64,000 bases of DNA from contig NZ_QHLY01000007.1 in NCBI RefSeq assembly GCF_003185895.1, forward strand, positions 1-64,000, read 5' to 3'. Under the pieces are notes generated by a model, which was not told the origin of the DNA, searched no databases, and worked only from the letters and a program-made list of their open reading frames with translations. Shown one piece after another: positions 57,285 through 64,000 of this stretch. Position 1 is the first letter of the stretch. Each line of letters starts with the position of its first letter. Source of the DNA: Cryobacterium arcticum. GTDB taxonomy: Bacteria; Actinomycetota; Actinomycetes; Actinomycetales; Microbacteriaceae. Position numbers and translations under genes: made by a program.

Positions 57285-57904
57285 ACTGCCAGATCTGCGG
57301 CGCGCACCTGCCGGACGGCGCCATGTTCTGCGGAGGTTGCGGAAGCTCGACCACCGCGACCCCGATGACCCGCAAGCGGGCAGACCCCAGGCCCAGCGAC
57401 ACCACCATCATCCAGCCGCTCGCACCGCGGTCCACGGTGATCTCCGTGCCCCTCTGGCCGGCCGGCAGCATCCAGGCCGGTGCGGTGCCCGTACCTGCCG
57501 GCACCGACCCCGTCGAGCCCGGCGACCACGCCGCCGGTGCCCACGCCGCCGCCGCCGAGCCGCCGGCGACCGCGGAGGCGCCCCGGTACACCCTCCAGTT
57601 CAGCACCGGTGAGACCGTCTCGGTGCGGGGAACCGGCCTGATCGGCCGCCGCCCGTTGCCGCAGCCGGCCGAACGGTTCGACCACCTCATCCAGATCACC
57701 GACCTGGGCATGTCGGTCTCCAAGAGCCACCTCGAATTCGGCCAGCACGACGGCGAGTTCTGGGTGAACGACCGCTACTCCGGCAACGGCACCGTCGTGC
57801 GTCGCGCACCGGCTCCGGCACTGCGGTGCGAGCCCGGCCGGCGTTACCTGGTGGCCCGCGGGTCACGGGTGGAGATCGGCGACCAGTTCTTCATGGTGCT
57901 GTAG
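57281..57904 (+). CDS. Zinc-ribbon / FHA-domain protein
   Basis: The 207-residue protein starts with a zinc ribbon (Cys3-x2-Cys6 and Cys17-x2-Cys20), continues through an Ala/Pro-rich linker and ends with an FHA domain (about 100-207; GLIGRRPLPQP, SVSKSHLEFG, NDRYSGNGTVV). It likely docks to a phosphothreonine made by the kinase of this cluster. The gene overlaps the preceding one by 4 nt (GTGA) and is followed after 96 nt by the FtsK-like ATPase. In Firmicutes, FHA domains are fused to the N terminus of EssC ATPases, which suggests a functional link. Confidence 0.9.
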   Translation: MNCQICGAHLPDGAMFCGGCGSSTTATPMTRKRADPRPSDTTIIQPLAPRSTVISVPLWPAGSIQAGAVPVPAGTDPVEPGDHAAGAHAAAAEPPATAEAPRYTLQFSTGETVSVRGTGLIGRRPLPQPAERFDHLIQITDLGMSVSKSHLEFGQHDGEFWVNDRYSGNGTVVRRAPAPALRCEPGRRYLVARGSRVEIGDQFFMVL

Positions 57905-58000
57905 CTCCCGCCGGTCCTCCCCACGCCCGCCGCGGCCCGGTTCTGCACCGATAGGGCGGCCCGGTGGCGTGAGCCGGCGAGCCCGACTGGACTGAAGCCC

Positions 58001-60961
58001 ATGACGACCACCGCCGGCCAGACCACGCCGCAGTCCCTTCCGCCGATCCAGCTGCCGCAGAAGCCGATCCCACCCGCCCGGCCCGGATTCCCGGTGATCG
58101 CCTGCGCGGCACCGCTGCTTGCCGCGGGGCTGATCTGGTGGCTCACCGGCTCCGCGCTGGTACTGGTCTTCGCGGTGCTCAGCCCGGTGATCGCCGTCGC
58201 CGGGCTCCTCGACGGGCGCCGAAGCAGTTCGCGGCAACGCCGCCGGGATACCGCCGCATACGCCGCGGCCATGACCGAGGCCGCCGAACGGGTCGACCAC
58301 CGGCTGGCCAGGCTGCACCGCGACGCCTGGTCGTCGGCCCCGACCGCGCACCGCATCCTGACAGTGCCCGACGACCCGGGCCGTTGGGCGGACCCGACCA
58401 CGGTGACCGTCGTGCTCGGCTCCGGCCCCGCCCCCAGCGGGCTGCGGCTGGACGGCGGCGGGGATTCTGCCGAGCACCGCGCAGTGCACGAGCTCGCCGC
58501 CGTGCTCCCGCTGGCCCCCATCGGAGTCGACCCCGCGGGCGGCATCGGCATTGTGGGTCCAGGTGTGATCGGGCGCTCGCTCGCCCGTAGCCTGGTGGTG
58601 CAGCTCGTCGGTCAGCTCAGCCCGCGCGCGCTGAGAGTCCGGGTACCGCCGGGGCCGGCGTGGGCCTGGGCCGCTGACCTGCCGCACCACAAGACTCGGG
58701 CAGCCCGGTGTCTCACCGTCGAGGACGCCGGACCCGCTGGGCCGCCGGCAGTACGGCCCATCCCGTCAGCGGCCGGGGAGATGCGCATCATACTGGCCGA
58801 CAGCGTGACCGGCCTGCCACCGGGTTGCGGCACCGTCATCCGCGCGCAGGGGGTGACCGAGGCTGACGTCGTGCGGTTGGCGGGTCAGCCCTGCGAGCTC
58901 CGGTTCGCCCCGACTCTGGTGGCGGAGCGCCAGGTGAGCGACCTGGGCGAAATCCTCACCCGGGAGGCGGAAGCGGCTGGACTCGGCGGCGGCGACGCAC
59001 TGCCGGAAGTGGTCGCTTTCGCCCCGCTGTGCGCCGCTCGCTCCGGACCCACCGAGGACTCGGCCCAGGGTTCCACCGCGGCAGGCAGCCTGGCCTGCGT
59101 GCTCGGCCTGGCCGAGCCGGGCGCACTCCACGTCGACCTGGTTGCCGACGGCCCACACGCACTCGTGGGCGGCACAACGGGCAGCGGCAAGAGCGAACTG
59201 CTGGTGACCTGGGTGGCTGCGCTGGCCACGCGGTATCCACCGAGTCAGGTCACCTTCCTGCTGGTCGACTTCAAGGGCGGGGCGGCATTCGACGCGGTGC
59301 GGGAACTGCCGCACTGCGTGGGCCTGATCACCGATCTCGACGAGCGGGAGGCGGCTCGTGCCCTCGCCAGTCTCGGCGCCGAACTGCGGCACCGGGAACG
59401 GGTGCTGCGGGAGTCGGGCGGCCGGGACATCACCGACCCGCAGAGCGCCGGCCGGCTCGCGCGCTTGGTGATCGTCGTCGACGAGTTCGCCACCATGCTG
59501 GAGGCCTTGCCCGCGCTGCACGCCCTGTTCGTGGACATCGCCGCCCGCGGGCGCTCGCTGGGGGTGCACCTGGTGCTCTGCACCCAGCGGCCGGCGGGGG
59601 TGGTGCGCGATTCCCTGCTGGCGAACTGCAGCCTGCGGATCTCGTTGCGGGTGAACAACCGCGCCGACAGCCAAGCGGTGATCGGTTCCGACGCCGCAGC
59701 CCTGATACCCGGCGACCTCCCCGGGCGGTGCCTGGTGCGGCGCGGTTCTGCTGCCGCGGTCGCCAGCCAGGTGGCGACAACGACCGCCGCCGACATCCGG
59801 GAGATCCTGTTGATCCGTCCCGCACCCACTCCCGCGCCCCGGCGGCCCTGGCTCGACCCGCTTCCGCCGCGGGTCACCGCCGAGATGCTGACGGCCGTCG
59901 CCGGTGTCGACGCCGTAGACCCCGGCGACTCGGAGTTCCTGCTCGGGCTCCTCGACCAACCCGACCAACAGCGTTACCGGGTGGCCAGATACGATCCGCA
60001 GAGCGCGGGCAACCTGTTGGTGGTCGGTGGTGCCCGCACGGGTAAGTCGACGCTCCTGGCCGCGCTCGCCGCCCAGGCGCCGCGCCGCGTGCGGGTGGTC
60101 CCAGCCGACGTGGAGGCCAGCTGGGACGCCCTGGTGCAGGCCAGGGCCGAACTCGACGGTATGGCCGCCCCGCCGACGGGACACGCCCGTCGGCACGATG
60201 CAGGTCAGGACCGCCGGTTGTTGCTCCTGGACGACATCGACGCGGTGCTCGCGCGCTGGGGCGATGAACACCGGGCGGCAGCGATCGACCTGCTCACCGG
60301 GATCCTCCGGGACAACGGTGCGGCCGGCCAGAAGCTGGTGCTGACGGCCCAGCGTCTCACCGGGTCGTTGCAGGCCCTGCCCGCCCTCTGCCAGAGTCGG
60401 CTGGTGCTCGGGCTGCCGACGGTGCACGAGCACCAGGCGGCGGGCGAGCCGGCGGCGAGCTACGACAGCACGCTGCCGCCGGGCGGAGGCCGGTGGCGAG
60501 GCGGGCGCATCCAGCTGCTGCATGCCGAGCCGACCGGTGCCGCCCCGCCTCCGCGGCCGGCGCTGTCAGCGCTCGCAGACCAGGCCGCTCCGATGCTGCT
60601 GGTGGTCGCCGGCTCTGCCGCCCGCTCGGCCGCGGCGTTCCGGGCTGCCGAGACGAATGCCTACCCCCAGGTTCTCGAGCTCGGCGCCCATACCGGTGCC
60701 GGAGCGTCGGGCGCGCGCGTGGAGGCATCCGCGGTGGCGGCGGGCACGGTGCTGGTGGCGGACGCCGACACCTGGCAGGCGAACTGGTCGTTGCTGACCG
60801 CGCTGCGCAGCGTGGCACCGCTGGTGTTCGACGGCGCCACCCTCGCGGATTACCGGCTGATCACCCGCCGCCGCGACCTGCCGCCGCCCATTGCGCCCGG
60901 GCGGTCCCACGGCTGGCTGGTCACTCCGGACGGCGTCGTTCGGCGCACCGGCGTGCCCTGA
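58001..60961 (+). CDS. EssC/EccC-like FtsK/SpoIIIE-family ATPase
   Basis: The 986-residue protein has two N-terminal transmembrane helices (about 30-70), a mixed domain, and two P-loop ATPase domains. The first (about 370-600) has Walker A VGGTTGSGKSELL, LLVDFKGGAAFDAV and Walker B LVIVVDEFATML. The second has Walker A VGGARTGKSTLL near 674 and LLLLDDIDAVL. This layout fits type VII secretion motor ATPases rather than chromosome-translocating FtsK, which has a single motor and a gamma domain. EccC normally has three ATPase modules, so this is a shorter form. No WXG100 substrate gene is seen nearby. Confidence 0.9.
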   Translation: MTTTAGQTTPQSLPPIQLPQKPIPPARPGFPVIACAAPLLAAGLIWWLTGSALVLVFAVLSPVIAVAGLLDGRRSSSRQRRRDTAAYAAAMTEAAERVDHRLARLHRDAWSSAPTAHRILTVPDDPGRWADPTTVTVVLGSGPAPSGLRLDGGGDSAEHRAVHELAAVLPLAPIGVDPAGGIGIVGPGVIGRSLARSLVVQLVGQLSPRALRVRVPPGPAWAWAADLPHHKTRAARCLTVEDAGPAGPPAVRPIPSAAGEMRIILADSVTGLPPGCGTVIRAQGVTEADVVRLAGQPCELRFAPTLVAERQVSDLGEILTREAEAAGLGGGDALPEVVAFAPLCAARSGPTEDSAQGSTAAGSLACVLGLAEPGALHVDLVADGPHALVGGTTGSGKSELLVTWVAALATRYPPSQVTFLLVDFKGGAAFDAVRELPHCVGLITDLDEREAARALASLGAELRHRERVLRESGGRDITDPQSAGRLARLVIVVDEFATMLEALPALHALFVDIAARGRSLGVHLVLCTQRPAGVVRDSLLANCSLRISLRVNNRADSQAVIGSDAAALIPGDLPGRCLVRRGSAAAVASQVATTTAADIREILLIRPAPTPAPRRPWLDPLPPRVTAEMLTAVAGVDAVDPGDSEFLLGLLDQPDQQRYRVARYDPQSAGNLLVVGGARTGKSTLLAALAAQAPRRVRVVPADVEASWDALVQARAELDGMAAPPTGHARRHDAGQDRRLLLLDDIDAVLARWGDEHRAAAIDLLTGILRDNGAAGQKLVLTAQRLTGSLQALPALCQSRLVLGLPTVHEHQAAGEPAASYDSTLPPGGGRWRGGRIQLLHAEPTGAAPPPRPALSALADQAAPMLLVVAGSAARSAAAFRAAETNAYPQVLELGAHTGAGASGARVEASAVAAGTVLVADADTWQANWSLLTALRSVAPLVFDGATLADYRLITRRRDLPPPIAPGRSHGWLVTPDGVVRRTGVP

Positions 60962-60979
60962 CGAATCGGGGCTGCCGGG

Positions 60980-62098
60980 TCATCCGGCGAGCACCTCGGC
61001 GAGCGGCCGGAACGGCAGCGCGTTGGCGGTGGCGACGGGCGCGTTGGTGAGGGCGCCGCCGAAGGTGTTCAACCCGAGGGCCAGGGCGGCGTCGCCGCGG
61101 AGCGCATCCGCCCAGCCCCGACCAGCGATCGCGCGCACATACGGCAGGGTGGCGTTGGTCAGCGCGTAGGTCGAGGTGGCCGGCACCGCACCGGGCATAT
61201 TCGCGACGCAGTAGAACAGCGATCCGTGCACGGCGAAAGTGGGAGCGGAGTGGGTGGTGGCATGGGTATCGGCGAAACAGCCGCCCTGGTCGACCGCGAT
61301 GTCCACCAGCACACTTCCCGGCTTCATCCGGGAGACCAGCTCGTTGCTCACCAGCTTGGGCGCCTTCGCACCCGGGATAAGCACCGACCCGATCACGAGG
61401 TCTGACTGCACGAGCGCGGTGTCGATCTCGAACGCGTTCGAGGCGATGGTTTTAACTCGGCCGTAGTACTGCGCGTCCAGTTCCCGCAGGCGGAACAGGT
61501 TGGTGTCGAGCACCGTCACCTCGGCGCCCAGGCCCATCGCCACCTGCATCGCTGCCGTTCCCGCCACGCCGCCGCCGAGGATCGTCACCCGGGCGGGGTG
61601 GGTGCCCGGCACCCCTGGCACCAGCAAGCCTGGCCCGCCATTGGGCTTGAGCATGGCGTTCGCCCCCACGATCGGGGCCAGCCGGCCGGCAACCTCGCTC
61701 ATCGGCGCCAGCAGGGGCAGCGCGCGGCTGGGCAGTTGCACCGTCTCGTAGGCGATGCCGGTGACCCCGGCCGCCAGCAGAGCCCGGGTGAGTTCGGCCT
61801 CCGCGGCCAGGTGCAGATACGTGAACAGCACCAAGTCGGAGCGAAAATAGCCGTACTCGCTCGCCACCGGTTCCTTCACCTTGAGTAGCAGTTCAGCCGC
61901 CGCCCAGGTGGATGCCGCATCCGGCATCATCGTGGCGCCGGCGGCCCGATACCGTTCGTCGCTGATCGACGACCCCAGTCCGGCGCCGGATTGCACCAGC
62001 ACCTCGTGCCCGTGCAAGACCAGGTCGTGCACGCCGGACGGCGTGATCGCCACCCTGAACTCGTTGTCCTTGACCTCTGACGGCACTGCGACCCGCAT
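60980..62098 (-). CDS. ald: Alanine dehydrogenase
   Basis: It interconverts alanine and pyruvate plus ammonia with NAD. The 372 residues include the N-terminal substrate-binding domain (EVKDNEFRVAITPSG, Lys in LLKVKEPVASEY), the Rossmann motif TILGGGVAGTAAMQVAMGLG and SVLVDIAVDQGGCFADT. The length and motifs fit the Ald family closely. A strong ribosome-binding site AAAGGAG lies 4 nt before the ATG. It is convergent with the FtsK-like gene and divergent from the binding-protein gene. Confidence 0.96.
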   Translation of the reverse strand: MRVAVPSEVKDNEFRVAITPSGVHDLVLHGHEVLVQSGAGLGSSISDERYRAAGATMMPDAASTWAAAELLLKVKEPVASEYGYFRSDLVLFTYLHLAAEAELTRALLAAGVTGIAYETVQLPSRALPLLAPMSEVAGRLAPIVGANAMLKPNGGPGLLVPGVPGTHPARVTILGGGVAGTAAMQVAMGLGAEVTVLDTNLFRLRELDAQYYGRVKTIASNAFEIDTALVQSDLVIGSVLIPGAKAPKLVSNELVSRMKPGSVLVDIAVDQGGCFADTHATTHSAPTFAVHGSLFYCVANMPGAVPATSTYALTNATLPYVRAIAGRGWADALRGDAALALGLNTFGGALTNAPVATANALPFRPLAEVLAG

Positions 62099-62367
62099 GG
62101 TGCTCCTTTGCCCGAGCGGGTGCGTCTCATCGTTGACACGGACCCGTGCGCACAGCCTACTGCGACGGCGGAGCGACCGATCTGTGCGCTTTCGAGTGTG
62201 TTACCCCGACCGCACGGACGGTATCAGCCGAAATGCCCTGGAATGTTAACGTTTATCGCATTTTGTGGCGTGTTCAGCTCCGTCTGTGTCAGTATCGGTC
62301 CACTCGTCACGCAGCGGGCCGGGCCCATCCCGACGCTCAGGCCGCTGAAGAATGCAAGGAGACTGAC
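62099..62367. promoter_or_regulatory. Divergent control region between ald and the binding-protein gene
   Basis: On the ald side there is AAAGGAG next to the ATG and a TAGGCT box on the minus strand (62154-62159). Towards the binding-protein gene lies an AT-rich island (62242-62266) holding GTTAAC and AACGTT palindromes, a likely regulator site, and a CAGTAT -10-like box near 62288. AAGGAGA precedes the ATG at 62368. No gene is visible inside. Confidence 0.4.
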
Positions 62368-63582
62368 ATGACGCCGAGGCCCATGCCCGCAGACCCGATG
62401 ATTCAGCAGCTGATCCGGCAGGCCAGGCAGTCCCAGATGGGCCGGCGCACTCTCCTCACCGGCGCGGGCGTGGGCGCAGCCGCGCTGGCCCTCGCCGCCT
62501 GCTCCACCGGCACCGCGGCGAAGCCGACCGCGGCGGCGGACAAGTCCGACAGCGAGAAGACCTTGCGCTGGGACAACTGGGCGCTCTACATCGACGTGGA
62601 CGACGCCGGCAACTACCCCACCCTCGAGGCGTTCACCGCTGAGACCGGCATCAAGGTGGAGTACACCGAGGCCGTCGACGATAACAACACCTACTACGGC
62701 AAGGTCAAGGACCAGCTCGCCCTCGGCAAGGACATCGGCGCCGACACCGTCTGCCTGACCGACTGGATGGTCGGCCGGCTCGCCCGGTTCGGCTATCTGC
62801 AGGAACTCGACCACGCCAACATTCCCAACCTGGCCAACCTGCTGCCCACCCTGAAAGATGTGGACTTCGACCCCGGACGCGCTCTGTCGGTGCCGTGGCA
62901 GGGCGGCTTCGCCGGCATCTGTTGGAACAAGGAGAAATTCCCCGACGGCATCGGATCGGTGGAGGAGCTGTGGAGCACCCCTGAGCTCAAGGGCCGGGTC
63001 GGTGTGCTCTCCGAGATGCGCGACACCATGGGCCTGATCATGCTCGATGCGGGCGTCGACATCTCCGGCGACTGGGGCGACGACGAGTTCACCGCTGCTA
63101 TCGACGTGCTGAAAAAGCAGGTCAGCGACGGCCAGGTGCGCAACATCAAGGGCAACTCCTACAAGGAAGACCTCGTCAACGGCGACAGCCTCGCCGCCAT
63201 CGTCTGGTCGGGCGACATCGTGCAGCTCAATGCCGAGAACGGCGACAAGTGGGGATTCGTGGTGCCGGAGAAGGGCGGCACCATCTGGAACGACAACTTC
63301 GTCGTGCCGATCGGCTCCGCGCACAAGGCCAACGCCGAAGCGCTGATCGACTACTACTACGACCCGGCCGTGGCCGCCGAGGTCGCCGCCTACGTGAACT
63401 ACATCACCCCGGTCGCCGGCGCGAAGGAAGCGGCCATGGAGATCGATCCGGAGCTCGCCGAGAACCAGCTGATCTTCCCCGACGACGCCACCCTCGCCAA
63501 GGCAAAGGTGTTCCGCACCCTCACCGGGGCAGAGGAGCAGACCTACGGCGCGCAATTCCAGAGCATCCTGCTGGGAGCCTGA
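62368..63582 (+). CDS. Polyamine-type ABC transporter substrate-binding lipoprotein (PotD-like)
   Basis: The 404-residue protein has a signal that combines a twin-arginine motif (GRRTLLTG) with lipobox LAAC (Cys near 48), so it is probably a Tat-exported lipoprotein. The mature part has the PotD fold: LRWDNWALYIDVD, VEYTEAVDDNNTYYGKV, SVPWQGGFAGICWNKEKFP, and acidic or aromatic residues of the ligand cleft (LAAIVWSGD, NDNFVVPIGS). Spermidine or putrescine is the likely ligand. The ATPase gene follows 3 nt later. Confidence 0.93.
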   Translation: MTPRPMPADPMIQQLIRQARQSQMGRRTLLTGAGVGAAALALAACSTGTAAKPTAAADKSDSEKTLRWDNWALYIDVDDAGNYPTLEAFTAETGIKVEYTEAVDDNNTYYGKVKDQLALGKDIGADTVCLTDWMVGRLARFGYLQELDHANIPNLANLLPTLKDVDFDPGRALSVPWQGGFAGICWNKEKFPDGIGSVEELWSTPELKGRVGVLSEMRDTMGLIMLDAGVDISGDWGDDEFTAAIDVLKKQVSDGQVRNIKGNSYKEDLVNGDSLAAIVWSGDIVQLNAENGDKWGFVVPEKGGTIWNDNFVVPIGSAHKANAEALIDYYYDPAVAAEVAAYVNYITPVAGAKEAAMEIDPELAENQLIFPDDATLAKAKVFRTLTGAEEQTYGAQFQSILLGA

Positions 63583-63585
63583 GCC

Positions 63586-64000
63586 GTGGCGACGGGAGCA
63601 TTCGCCGATCGCGGCGCCGACCTCGAACTCGTCGGCATCCAGAAACGGTTCCCCGGTTTCACCGCCATCGAACACCTCGACCTGGTCATTCCGGCCGGTT
63701 CGTTCTTCGCCCTGCTCGGCCCGTCCGGCTGCGGCAAGACCACGACGCTTCGCCTGGTGGCAGGCCTGGAGGACCCCACCGACGGGCGCATCCTGATCGG
63801 CGGCCAGGATGTCACCACCCAGAAGGCCTACCAACGACCGGTCAACACCGTCTTCCAGAGCTACGCCCTCTTTCCGCATATGACGGTGCTCGAGAACGTG
63901 GCCTTCGGGCTGCGCCGCCGCAAGATCACGGATGCCGTGGCGAAGGCGCACGAGGCGCTGCGGCTGGTCGAACTCGACCACCTGGCCGCCCGCAAACCCG
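63586..64000 (+). CDS. Polyamine-type ABC transporter ATPase (PotA-like), partial
   Basis: Only the first 138 codons are inside the window. They show Walker A GPSGCGKTT, the Q-loop TVFQSYALFPHMTVLENV and the start of the helical subdomain. The signature motif and Walker B lie beyond the edge. The N terminus ELVGIQKRFPGFTAIEHLDL is typical of spermidine/putrescine or Fe3+ importer ATPases. The start is GTG, 3 nt after the binding-protein stop. The permease genes are expected to the right. Confidence 0.92.
   Translation, partial: MATGAFADRGADLELVGIQKRFPGFTAIEHLDLVIPAGSFFALLGPSGCGKTTTLRLVAGLEDPTDGRILIGGQDVTTQKAYQRPVNTVFQSYALFPHMTVLENVAFGLRRRKITDAVAKAHEALRLVELDHLAARKP

Noticed and set aside
58001..60961. 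Chromosome-segregation FtsK
   Set aside because: It has two motor domains, only two membrane helices and no gamma domain, and lies in an FHA/kinase cluster, which fits the EssC/EccC group better.
57905..60979. WXG100/Esx-like substrate gene near the FtsK-like ATPase
   Set aside because: No short frame of about 100 codons with a WxG motif was found in the flanking gaps on either strand.
62224..63981. 585-codon minus-strand frame over the binding-protein gene
   Set aside because: It is antisense to a PotD-like gene with signal, lipobox and fold motifs; no domain is seen.

Overview
The window is high-GC DNA from an actinobacterium, most likely a member of the Microbacteriaceae (Cryobacterium-like; inferred from gene order and protein style, not from any search). 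Supporting signs are the chain argS / lysA-hom-thrC-thrB / rho-prfA / prmC / tsaC / wecA-like / atp operon, many GTG starts, -10 boxes of TAnnnT type 6-8 nt before start codons (leaderless transcription), a DUF222-HNH (13E12-family) gene, a very large Rho with a disordered insert, and dispersed 'ctcgacaggctcgacc' repeats.

Layout. 1-440: direct repeats like an insertion-sequence end, then a tRNA-Arg(CCG) on the minus strand. 437-2683 (minus): DUF222-HNH protein and a lipoprotein. 2727-10251: argS, an LmeA-like protein, then the aspartate-family operon lysA-hom-thrC-thrB, closed by a terminator. 10334-14303: rho with a long leader, then prfA and a strong terminator. 14326-18577: a 125-bp tandem repeat array and accessory genes (acetyltransferase, LysE-type exporter, 2OG-Fe(II) oxygenase, cysK-cysE) that separate prfA from prmC. 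18731-22624: prmC, acetyltransferase, tsaC-type gene, WecA/MraY-type transferase, AtpI-like protein. 22708-29786: atpBEFHAGDC. 29795-33858: yaaA, mdh, ogt-tag (alkylation repair), aldo/keto reductase. 33912-39695: heterodimeric ABC exporter, acetate-uptake-type transporter, DUF4192 protein. 39728-43193: class III aminotransferase, Lrp/AsnC regulator and, divergently, a gamma-aminobutyraldehyde-type dehydrogenase, probably a putrescine/polyamine catabolic module with an operator-like palindrome in the divergent gap.

43252-60961 is the most remarkable region: FHA protein, PP2C phosphatase, transmembrane Ser/Thr kinase, a 1976-residue anchored protein with Ig/cadherin-like and FN3 repeats, MoxR ATPase, DUF58 protein, multi-pass protein with a degenerate transglutaminase domain, zinc-ribbon/FHA protein and an EssC/EccC-like FtsK ATPase. 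Six of these genes overlap end to end. The set resembles the PFNA cluster of Bifidobacterium (kinase, FN3 protein, AAA ATPase, DUF58, transglutaminase, phosphatase) with a type VII-secretion-like ATPase added. I infer a phospho-regulated envelope assembly, sensing or export system; its substrate is not visible here.

60980-64000: alanine dehydrogenase (minus) and, divergently, a polyamine-type binding lipoprotein followed by its ABC ATPase, which runs off the right edge. No rRNA genes, CRISPR arrays or intact transposases were seen.
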